Below the pieces are notes generated by a model that saw only the letters and a program-made list of their open reading frames with translations, made no database searches and was not told the DNA's origin. DNA of 64,000 nt from Sodiomyces alkalinus F11 (Eukaryota > Ascomycota > Sordariomycetes > Glomerellales > Plectosphaerellaceae). The stretch covers positions 360,643 to 424,642 of the forward strand of contig NW_021167093.1 in NCBI RefSeq assembly GCF_003711515.1, written 5' to 3'. Shown here piece by piece: positions 33,590-43,459 of this stretch. The first letter of the stretch is position 1, and every line of letters starts with the position of its first letter. A program made the position numbers and the translations under genes.

Positions 33590-34260
33590 ACCGCTTAGTT
33601 CTAGGCTATACGACTGAAACTTAAACTTAATAGCCTGCTATTTCGTAGTAATAAGGAGACGTGGTATTTAATTAACGCGTGCTTAGATACCTAGCCTTAG
33701 TAGGTGGTTACCACCTTCTTCACTAACGGAGGCATAAATGATAAATTTAACCTAAAGGAATTTATAGCCTACCTTAACCGTACGTATAAGGACTATAACG
33801 AATAAGGCCGCACTACTAACGCCCTTTAATCGATAAAGTAAAAGCCCGATTAGCCGTTTACGCGCTTCTTACTTACTTTTAAAAGGAACCTAGCATAAGC
33901 AGGAGGCTATAACTAGGTAGACTATATTAAGATATTATTCCTTAATAGCGCCCTAAATAATAGGTTACATAATAGCCTAGTAATAACCGACCTCCCCGAT
34001 ATCTATACCGAGTAGGTTAATAAAGTATAAATAATTATATAGAGATAAAAGAGTACTAGTAAGTCGTACCAATTAATTCCTATTATCCGTAAACCGGCTA
34101 AGGACGCTAATAGCCATATTGTTATAGGTAGAGTTAATAAGGTCGGCAAGTCTAAAAGGCCTTGTTAAAACCCTAACCGCTATTCGAATATTATATATTA
34201 GCAGTACTAGAAGCAGGGCTACGTCTAACGGTACTATAAGAGTAAGAAGGATACGGTAGT
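33590..34260 (+). pseudogene. Gypsy-2 gag remnant
   Basis: This resumes immediately after Gypsy-3. FNLKEFIAYLNRTYKDY is near 33,745-33,795, followed by the same helical segments as Gypsy-1 gag (for example TYTEWVNK-like residues near 34,000). A zinc-knuckle region near 34,190-34,240 has Tyr in place of Cys. Confidence 0.82.
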
Positions 34261-34269
34261 CTAAACGTC

Positions 34270-37200
34270 CCCTTAATAGGAGGAATCCGAAAATATTTCC
34301 GAGGATATTAAAGACTCGGAAAAAGAGTAGCTCTAATACGAAATCGGGTACCGGAGCCGTTAGTGTAAGAGTAATATAAGTAGGAGGAGTTTAAACCGTT
34401 ATTATAGTCTTTACGTAGATATATAAGGGTATACTAAACGTGTTTTCGCGTACGTAATACTAGGTCTAGACTAGGATCTCTTCTTTAGGCTTTTATAAAT
34501 AGAATATAACGATATAGCCCTCTATACTAAGGAATAAAGGCTCTGCTACGGAGTAGCCGATATTAATATCCGATTTTAGGGGGAAGAAGAGCCGAAGGTA
34601 GTATAAGAGATCCGTGTTATAGTACTAATAATAGGGTCCGTGTTTATAGGACTATACCGATAATTATAGTATTAAAGGCGAAAAAGATAGGAAAAGGGCT
34701 TATAGGCTATATTATTAAAGAATATTAAAAAGGCTTTACGTATAAAGGAACTGGTAGACCCGCGAGAATATATCTCTAAAAGTATAATATAAGAGTTTAG
34801 CGATTTATTCGCGCACTTATACTCTATATGCCTACCCTTATACTAACCTAGCGCCGACTATAAGGTCTACTTATAGAAGGATAATAGTAATAATAAATAA
34901 GCCTTACCGTAGGGCCTACTCTATAATATATTATCTAAAAAGCTCTTTATATTACGGAAGACGATAACGGATCTAACAGATAAGGGATTTATTCGCGCGA
35001 GTAGCTTAGCTACTACCATGTCTATACTATTCGTAAGGAAGCTAAAAGACGGCCTCCGATTTTACTACGATTACTACGCCCTAAATATAATTACTTAATA
35101 AGATTGTTACCTACTCCTCCTAATTATAAAGATACTACGTAAACTAGCTAAGGCGAAGTGGTTTACTAAGTTAGACGTTATCGCCGCCTTTTATAAGATA
35201 CGGATAGCGCCGGGGCATAACTATAAGACCGTATTTTATACTCCGTTTAGACTATTCGAGTGGCTAGTATACCCTTTTAGGTTAACCGGCGCGCCTACGA
35301 TATTCTAACGATATATTAACTTATCGTTACGGGAGTTCCTTAACGATTTTATCTTTATATATATAGATAACGTTCTAATCTACTTAGACGGATCTTAAAA
35401 GGACTACGAGGAGAAGGTATGGCGAGTACTTAGTGCCTTTATAGACGCTAGTCTAAACCTTAACCTAAAGAAGTGCGAGTTTAGTATTAAGATAATTAAA
35501 TACCTAGGGTTTATCGTTATAGCGGAAAAAGGGGTATTTTATAACCCCGAGAAACTTAAGGGTATTATAGAATAGGAGGCGCTACTCTCCGCGATTAGGG
35601 TATAAAGTTTCTTAGAATTCGCTAACTTTTATAGGATATTTATCCGCGATTTTATAGCTATTATAGCGCTATTTACGGCCCTAACGAAGAAGAACGCCCT
35701 ATTCTACTAGGGCCCCCTTTAAGAGGTAGCCTTCTAGGAGCTAAAGCGGAAGTTCTAGGGAAAGCCTTACCTATAATAATAGTAACCCGGAAGGAAGACC
35801 TGGCTAGAGACGGACTACTTAGGGTTCGTGCTAGGTAGCGTGTTTCTATTGGAAGTTAAGTAAGGATATAGGTATATTGTTATATATTACTTACGCTGAC
35901 TTAAGTCCGCCGAGTATAATTACCCGATTTATAATAAGGAGATACTAGGGATTACAGACTACCTATAGGTTTAGAAAGCCGAGCTTATAGGTAATAACCG
36001 GTTTTAGATTTACTCCGACTATAAAGTGCTCGAATACGTTATAGCTAAGACGGCCCTAACTAAGCGCTAAAGTCGCTAAGCAGCTAAGCTTACCTAGTAT
36101 AATTTTATATTAGAGTACTAGTAAGGGGCTAATAATATTAGAGCTAACGCGCTTTTACGTTAAAAGTAGGATATACCTACGGATTTTTCTAATATCTAAG
36201 AATAAGGGAGGAATATCTAGATAATACCCGATATAGCTATCTCCCCCCGGGTATACCTAGTAAGAGTAATATTACCGGAGCTAACTATAGTCTTTAAAGT
36301 AGACCCTAACCTATAGCGCTTATAGGATAAAGCTAGGGCTATTAATAAATATTATTAAGGTGCCCTTACCGTAATAGTAGCGGGAGAGCAGAGCCTTCCC
36401 CCTAAGCTAAAGCTTAAAATATATATCGCCGAGTATAAAATCGACTAAGAATAGCTAATATTTCGTAACCGCCTATAAGTGCTAGGGGATAACGGAGATA
36501 GGGCGAGCTACTTATTATAAGGCCGCCTTATATAAGTAATCCACGACTTAGTAATCGGCGGACACTTAGGCAGGGATAATACTCTTATCCCAGTTACCCG
36601 TTAGTTTTTTTAGCCCGGTATAAATCAAGATATTAGAAGATTTATACGGAATGACGATATATACTAAGCTAGCCACGTTCAAAGGGGTACGAAGAGAGGA
36701 TTATTACGTCTACTCCTTATACTAAAACGAATCTTCTACGGATAAACTTTATAACGGACCTACGACCTACCCGCAAGGGTAAGTATATATACTTATAGGT
36801 AATTACCGACTAATTCTCGAAATCGGTAATACTTAAAGAGATAGATATTATAGATAGTAAAGCGTATACTAAACGGTTCTTACTATACTATCATAGGTTT
36901 TATGGAAGACTAACGTCTATTATTAGTAATAGGAGGTTAAACTAAACTAGCCGCTTTTAGCGATACTTCTATAAACTCGCGGGTATTAAATAGCGACTAA
37001 GCATAATATACTACTCTTAAATAGATAAAGGTCCTAAACGTATTAACTAGAAAGTCTAAGCCTATTTACGGGCGTATACCTATTATACCTAAGATAATTA
37101 AAACATGCTATTATTAGTAGCGTAACTAGCCTTAAATAACCGGATAAACTCGATAATCTAAATAAGCCTATTCTTCTTATAACACGGGTACTACACGAAT

Positions 37201-37840
37201 CCTCTTTAAGTTAATAAGACTATGCCGATTAATAAATATAAGCCTTCCCTGTAGGACTTACTAAGATATTTTAAGGAAGTTACCTAGTTCGTATAAGCCG
37301 TGATAGCTACTATATAATTACGCTAAAAGGAGTCGGTAAACCGTTAGCGCTACCCTACTAAGAGGTTCGAAAAGACTAACCTTATATAGTTAGATATTAG
37401 TAACTACTCCTTACTATAACCGTTAAAGAAACTTACTTAGCTTTACTATAAGTATAAGGTCATAAAGGTTATTAACTCCTATATTGTAGAACTAAATATC
37501 TCCTCGTAGATCTATAACCGCTTCTACGTAGATCTTTTACGGCGAGCTAACTATAACCCCTTCCTAGGGTAAGCGATAATAGACCCCTAGCCGTTACCTA
37601 TCCGTAAAGGGCTAGATAGGGGGCAGGAATAGGTGGTAGAGGAAGTCCTTTACGTCCGTACCCGGTAATAAGGTCGCAGTAAGGTCTATAAGGTATTAGT
37701 ATAATAGGAAGGCTATATAAAGCTAATATAGGAACCGCTTAAGAGTATACTAGAGATATAAGCGCTCGACGAATTTGAGAAGAAACACGGTCCGGCTTAG
37801 TTAAATAATAGGCCTTTATAGTAGTATACGAAAAAGATAT
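34270..37840 (+). pseudogene. Gypsy-2 pol remnant: protease, reverse transcriptase, RNase H, integrase, chromodomain
   Basis: Around 34,400-34,700 there is a protease and linker. The reverse transcriptase, about 34,920-35,580, is readable over long stretches: FIRASSLATTMSILFVRKL, KWFTKLDVIAAFYKIRIAPG, PFRLTGAPTIF, then the catalytic box near 35,360, YIDNVLIYLDGS (YIDD changed to YIDN by one G-to-A). YLGFIVIAEKGVFYNPEKLK follows. RNase H lies near 35,650-36,100, integrase at 36,640-37,330, and a C-terminal chromodomain-like part near 37,650-37,800. It is the same protein as Gypsy-1 pol; between the two copies most of the sequence could be compared. Confidence 0.88.
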
Positions 37841-38010
37841 AAATTTAAGGAGGGGCCGATATAGTAGCGTGGAGGATAAGAATAGTAAGCGAGGATATAT
37901 TAGGGTTACCGTCCCCCTCTACTTAATCTATGAGTAGAGAAAAAGAAGAGTAAAAATAAAACCTAGCGCTAAAAATACTAAAATCGGCTTATTCCTCCGT
38001 ATCCTTATTA

Positions 38011-39255
38011 TCCCTCCTTTTACGAGGTTATACCGGCCTTAGTAGTACCCACCTTCGACTCCTTTACCGGCTTAAAATAAGCCGCCGAGGTAGTCGCGAC
38101 CTCCTCGCTATTAATAATAAGAGGAGTAATAACCTCCTAGGAAAAAGCCGAGGTAGGTATAGCCTCGGAGGCTACCTTTAAAGCACCGGCCGGGAGAGGG
38201 TATAATATAGTAAAATACTTATAAAAGCGTCTCCTATAGTAGGAGAGGCCATATACCTCCGTCTTTATAAAGGCTATATTATCGTTACGGTCGTCTAGCT
38301 TATACGTAACGTCCTTAAGAGTCTTATCTATGCTATATAGGGACACGGCGATATTATTAAATACTCGTAGTAGGCCCGCCTAGAACGCGGTGTTAGTAGG
38401 GGCGGCGGCGGGAGGCGGTATAGTAGCGGCAGGCTAAGCGATAATAGGGGGCGTAGTAGTAGGAGGAGGCGGCGCGATAAGAGCGGGAGTAGGGGCGATA
38501 GTGGGGGAGGGAGCTTATAAAGAACCTATAATGCTTTTACCCAATTTAGCTTAACCGAGAGCTACTTAGAAGCGACTATATACCTCCTAAAACTAGTAGT
38601 GGTTCTATATAGGCTATTATTATAGACGCTACTAGGCGAAAAGCGGATATAAACTTATATCTTTATCGTTAGTATCTTTATTTATAGTATAAGCGGTATC
38701 CTATAGGGCGTTAGCAGCGTTATAGACGGCCGGGGGGGGGCTATATCGCTTATTAGTCGCGATTACTATATATAGAACTAGTATGCTTACCTTGGAGTAT
38801 TTATAGGTATAGTAGGAGTACTTATAATACTTAGTATCGGCGCGAGTAACGTCGGGGCCTAAGTAATTATAATACTCGACGGTATACTCCTATTTACACT
38901 ACTAGGTAGCGTACTAGGCATAAGGGGCTAGGCGGCGAGGTCCGGGCGGGTTCTTAGGCGCGCGGAGCTTCTTCGGAGCGGGGGGTCGGGGTCTACTTAG
39001 CGTTAGTAATAGCCGACCTCGTAACTAATAGTAACATGGGCTAACCTTATATCGTTATCGCTACTGCCCTTATACGGGCGTTTATTAGGGGAGGCGTAAT
39101 CGGATATCTACTAACGGTTAGCTACGGCTCTAAACTATAGGCGAGGGGCGTGCTAACTCACCATAGGGAGAATATAGGCGGTCTAAGTAATAAGCTTTTA
39201 CTCGGTGATATTAGTTATACTACTACGGGACCTATAAAGTATCTCGCAGCTACTT
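38011..39255 (-). pseudogene. Gypsy-2 antisense accessory open reading frame (unknown function)
   Basis: This is the counterpart of 14,050-15,325, again antisense to gag-pol and between the chromodomain and the 3' LTR. On the minus strand: ISPSKSLLLRPPIFS and VSTPLAYSLEP (about 39,215-39,110); a basic Pro-rich part; VEYYNYLGPDVTRADTKYY (about 38,885-38,830); TAYTINKDTNDKDIS (about 38,700-38,655); F*VALG*AKLGKS (about 38,570); a Pro/Ala/Thr linker (38,510-38,400); and a 69-residue open stretch 38,346-38,137 (MSLYSIDKTLKDVTYKL...), then EVITPLIINSEEVATTSA. The C-terminal part looks helical. Both copies keep the same order. Differences are mostly C/T and G/A, with a few one-base gaps. I cannot name a domain. 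Confidence 0.65.
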
Positions 39256-39654
39256 ATAATATAGAAAATCTAATTAAAAACAAAATAGTTAAAAGGAAGC
39301 TGTAGAGGGGGAAGAAAATAGTAAAAAACGAGGAATTGTAGGAGGTTTATTTTATTACCCTTCCTACGCTATTTAGGTAGAAGGAATGACCCCCCGTTAT
39401 ATATTCGGCAGGTATATTATTTATAACGAGCACGTACGCCGGCGAGGAGCTTAGAATAGCACCGCTATATAAGAGCTCCTTTATACTATTTTAGCCTTAA
39501 AAGAATCTTAGCTGCTACGGATTACCTTCCTTCGAAGGAGCCTTTAATAGAATAGAATAAAGGAGGCTATTTTTAGATTATACGCGGGGAGGCCAGGGTA
39601 ATACGAGATTATAATAACACGACCACGACCTCGCCGCCTCTAGCGGGGGTGATA

Positions 39655-39858
39655 TATTACGGGCTATAGCCCGCGGAATAGTCCCCGGTAATAGCCGGGA
39701 CTAAAAAGCACGGACCTCCTAGCAAGACCTGTGCGATTCTATACGTACTTAGCCGCCTATACACCGCGTAGACTTTTACTTTCCTCCTTTCCTTCCTTAG
39801 TTCGAATAAACTATATTTTCGGCCTTAATACGTGAACAACTTTAGATAAGCCGTCACA
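39655..39858 (+). repeat. Gypsy-2 3' LTR
   Basis: The 204-bp LTR starts TATTACGGGC and ends GCCGTCACA, keeping the CA terminus. Confidence 0.93.
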
Positions 39859-39863
39859 CTCTA

Positions 39864-40272
39864 TTACCTATCTAGAACTCTATATTCTAGTTTCTATAAT
39901 ATAACTAACAGTAGACTTCCCCTACTAAATCTTTATATAGGCTTACACGTATTACTTCACAACTTCTCGAATACTAAGTACTTATTTATAGCAGTTCTAT
40001 AGTAGTATCTATGAACTTTGGGCTATTTTCGGATATTTAAGTTATACTTTTCACGAGTAAAACTGATCTATTATGAATATTCTCAGTTATATTCTACGTT
40101 ACTAAGAAAACACATACTAAAATAAATAAATACTCAAGTCCTAACTTCTAGGCTATATTATAGCTCTTTTACGAGACCTATATAGAAACTATAAACAGAA
40201 TATAAGTACTTGAATTTTACTTTATATAGGGGTTTTGGTTTATAATATTTACTATTTTATTGAAAAGCACTG
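39864..40272 (+). repeat. AT-rich inverted-repeat element, right part
   Basis: The continuation of 23,619-23,825 after Gypsy-2. Bases 40,145-40,190 (TCTAGGCTATATTATAGCTC and following) form the complement of the left arm. The far end may be the CACTG near 40,270, opposite the CAGTAA at 23,619. It is AT-rich with no coding frame. Confidence 0.55.
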
Positions 40273-40378
40273 TTTTGGTGTAAAGTTATGTCCCACAAGG
40301 GGGTATGTCCTACAAGGCGGGGTGGGGACTTCCGCTTTATCTGATAAGAACCTGTGTTACCATGGCCCTATTTTTCCG

Positions 40379-40415
40379 GGCTGAATATGAAAACGTCCGG
40401 GCTCGGCAGTGTGTC
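40379..40415 (-). repeat. Detached terminus of a related MULE
   Basis: GGGCTGAATATGAAAACGTC and the following CGGGC match the right terminal repeat of the MULE at 43,165-43,190 (GGGCTCGATATCAGAACGTC) in the same direction, only about 40 bp outside the left end of the intact MULE. It is probably what remains of another copy. Confidence 0.5.
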
Positions 40416-40448
40416 GTATTACTCTATACCGCGCTATTATCCCTGTTA

Positions 40449-43213
40449 ATCTAGGGATAGATTAGAGCGCCCGGACGTTCTGATATCGAGCCCTTGAATA
40501 TAGAGCCATTATAATATATATTCCCTTACCTGTAAACTCTTAATTTCATAGTACTAAAACGGGGTTTGGCGGGACTAGGTATATACTGTTATATTCGTTA
40601 ATTAAACTGTACCTAGTTATATACCTACTAAGGTAGGGTGCCTGCCCGCCTATCTTATACTATAAATTTTAATAACCACTTAATTATATTACTATAACTA
40701 TTATTACTGCCGCCGTGATAGAACGACCCTACGGCCCTACACTGCCGATCGCTACCTATAACTGGGTAAAAAAGGCGTAGCGAGCGATTCAGGAATGTAC
40801 TTTCTCGAACGGCTACTCTTTTATTATTAAAGAATAGTATCCGCCTATCTTTTTAGGTCAAAGTCCGATACGAATTATATTCCGTGATAGGAAAGGACTT
40901 TCTAAGGGAGCTTAAGTAACCGTATCTTATAAGACTAAACGTAGGAAGACGTTTACGTAGATAACTAACTACTCTTTTCGGATTAATATTAAAGAGCAGG
41001 GCGGTAAATAGATCGTGGATCCTATTCGTGGGCGTAGTAACAATATAGTAGCCTCCTCCTACAACTATCCCGTAGGCTAAAGCCTCTTCCTTTCCTGCCT
41101 TTCGGAACTCTTAGCTTTCTGTATTTAAAGATAAGGTTATTAATATATAAAATACTAGTATTCGGCCGTAGTAGATCGTGATAAAGCTCCGAAATCCGGA
41201 ATCTCTAGAATAAACGCCGGTTTAGGTTATTTATACGGATATTATAAACTTACTTACTAAACACCGTAGAGAAGAACTAGCCGGCCGTACTACACTATAA
41301 TAGCTTTATAAGGTATTTTCTTCTCCTATATATAGAAACCCTAGGTAATGCCTACTATTTATATAGTAATTAGATAACAAGTCAAGCTTCTTTTACTAAG
41401 ACCTTTAAGATAATATAGGCCGTGTCGAGTACCTTGTTTTTACGCTATAATCCTCTATTAAGCTTCTACGTTAATCGCCGGACCTTTTATTACTCGACTA
41501 TACCTATAAGACTAACCGCTTTAATATACTATTACTTAGTATCCACGGTATTACGTCTTTTTGTAAGGCGTTCTAAGTTATCTATACCTTCCTTAATAAG
41601 GAAACATAAGGTTAATATAGCTAGGCTTTAGAGTGCTTCTTAGAGATTCTAGGTATATCTTACCCTTTACTACGTTATATTACAATTTATTATAAGCTTA
41701 TATTAATTGATACCCTTCTTACCTACCTAAAATTATACTCTATTAACTTTATTTTATACCGCTAATATATTAATACTAATATCCCTACTAAAATAAAGAC
41801 CTTTTTCCTAAAACCGACTCGAATAACCGATAGATAGGTTAAGCGTTACCCTTAATTCGTTACTTTTCTCTAGGCCTAGAATACCTTAACTAATGGTAGT
41901 ATAGAGAAGGTATTTAATTAGTAACTAAAAGAGTTCTAGCGGGATAGCGTATACCTAAAAAACGCTATTAAATATACTATAAATACCTGGAGTATATTAT
42001 AGAAGGAGAGGTTCGTTCGTTACTAGCTAAATAAAGTGCTTTACTTCGGGCACTTAATAATATCTATTATAGAGTCCTCCTATAGAAGCGTTAAGACTTT
42101 TCTATACTCCTCTATTAGTGATTTAGCGATAGTCTTTCGTAAACTAAAGCTATACTAAAGAAACTAAGAGGAGGAGATTATTCTAGAGAGAAATAAGCCA
42201 ATAAATAAAGTAGCGTTTACTACCCAAGGCGTTCCTTTTAGCCTTATTCGATATTAACTCGTTCTATAAGCTCTCTAGCTTATCTAGCATAATACAATCT
42301 CGCGCTTACCTCGGGTAAGCCGAGGTTATAATAAATAGCCTTAACTAACACTAATAATTAACGACTACCTTCTCTACGCTATTTTTAAGACTAACGGCCT
42401 ACCTTATTATTACGTAATTACTTATTATATACGTAATAATAAACCCCGTAAGATACGGTCTTTTAATTCCTACTAGCATTAGAATCGTGACGAGGTTAAC
42501 GCGTAGGATTGCGATAATAAAGGAACCACTACTAATAGTAGTAATACGCCTAGCCTCTTTAATCCTCGATTACCCTTAGATCCTATACTTATTCATAGAA
42601 AAGGCCGTCTAAAGGGCGCTATTACGATATCGAGTTCGAGCCACGCTAAGGGCTACGGGGTTAATAGTACACGGAGACTACCCTCGGCTTTAGAGATTGT
42701 CTAAGTAGAAGAACGGAACGAGGTAATTACCCCTCTATTTACTACGCCTATTACCCTATCTACTATTAACACGTATAAGCCTAGAATTATAGCTCTATAT
42801 AGAAGTTATCGGATCTACGAAGATATCGAGGAATACGTTAAGAATCCCCTTATTAACGCTCTTAAGTATCTATATATCACGATTTTGATAGCGTTTAAGG
42901 GTGTTATCGATATATAACTAAGGCAGATTAAAGAAAAGGCACTTTAGGTGGCTATTAACGAGCTCGCGGAAATAGATTAGCTAGATACTTAGATTATTAT
43001 TATTATTATAGTATTACACCTAATTAACGAAAATCGACTATACTTTAATTAAGGATATTAACGAATATAACGGTATATACCTAGTCCCGCTAAACCCCGC
43101 TTTAGTACTATGAAATCAGGAGTTTATAGGTAAGGGGATATATATCATTATAGCCCCACACTTAAGGGCTCGATATCAGAACGTCCGGGCGCCCCAATCT
43201 GTCCCTTGATCTA
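40449..43213 (+). mobile_element. Mutator-like DNA transposon (MULE); right end interrupted by Copia-2
   Basis: The terminal repeats pair over about 42 bp: the left arm (40,451-40,493, with GCGCCCGGACGTTCTGATAT) and the complement of the right arm (43,165-43,207). The last bases of the right end lie beyond Copia-2, at about 48,865. A possible 9-bp duplication is TATCCCTGT (left, 40,437-40,445) against TATCCCCAT (right, after Copia-2 removal); the two mismatches are transitions. The transposase carries a FAR1-type DNA-binding domain and a MULE C-terminal part. The two termini have escaped most RIP, although the interior has not. Confidence 0.8.
40690..43060 (+). pseudogene. MULE transposase remnant with FAR1-type DNA-binding domain
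   Basis: On the plus strand the N-terminal part (about 40,740-41,070) reads CTFSNGYSFIIKE, then a basic stretch with KTKRRKTFT and NYSFRINIKEQGGK*IVDP, which is the FAR1/WRKY-GCM1 zinc-binding fold of many MULE transposases, with some Cys and His altered. The middle is heavily damaged. The C-terminal part from about 41,890 is clear: NGSIEKVFN, WSIL-like residues, KERFVRY*LNKVLYFGHL, then IIESSYRSVKTFLYSSISDL (about 42,066-42,125), the VExxH-like motif of MULEs. The tail contains KGRLKGAITISSSSHAKGYG and STRRLPSALEIV (about 42,600-42,705). Stops are frequent. Confidence 0.8.
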
Positions 43214-43418
43214 TGTCGAACAGAGCACAGTCTTTTTCGGTTACGTAACGGGCCGGATTGCCAAGGGTACAATCCGGGTGGACGCTTACAGAATCTGCAC
43301 TATATAAAATACGGTGGCAATGTTTCCCTAACGGTCCGACACAGTTATAATTATACACAATTGCCTTAATTAATTTTTAACCTATTTTATAACGATTTTG
43401 ACTACGCTTTATCTGATA
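43214..43418 (+). repeat. Copia-2 5' LTR
   Basis: The LTR starts TGTCGAACAGAGCACAG and ends CTGATA. The first, outward-facing half keeps CA and TG steps; the second, inward-facing half shows C-to-T and G-to-A changes relative to the 3' LTR. Confidence 0.95.
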
Positions 43419-43459
43419 ATTAAGAGTCTCACCTACTAAGTGAAGATATACCCATGTTA

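Larger units (their letters stand above)
23826..39858 (+). mobile_element. Gypsy-2: Ty3/gypsy retrotransposon, same family as Gypsy-1, split by Gypsy-3
   Basis: The LTRs 23,826-24,027 and 39,655-39,858 are flanked by a perfect CTCTA duplication (23,821-23,825 and 39,859-39,863). The 3' LTR still ends in GTCACA, showing the original TG...CA ends. Removing Gypsy-3 (24,115-33,268 plus one TAAGG) leaves about 6.9 kb, matching Gypsy-1. Gag and pol are on the plus strand; the accessory frame is on the minus strand at 38,011-39,255. The purine-rich tract GCGGGGGTGATA lies just before the 3' LTR. Confidence 0.93.

Noticed and set aside
40330..40352. End of the Copia-1 3' LTR (CCGCTTTATCTGATA resembles the Copia-2 LTR end).
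   Set aside because: Only about 15 bp match and nothing else of the LTR precedes it; chance cannot be excluded.
41422..41631. A 69-codon plus-strand gene in the MULE.
   Set aside because: It is in a different frame from the FAR1 and C-terminal transposase motifs and shows no independent family signal.
43176..43358. A 60-codon minus-strand gene, also present at 48,593-48,871.
   Set aside because: Both lie on the Copia-2 LTRs and are antisense readings of a non-coding repeat.
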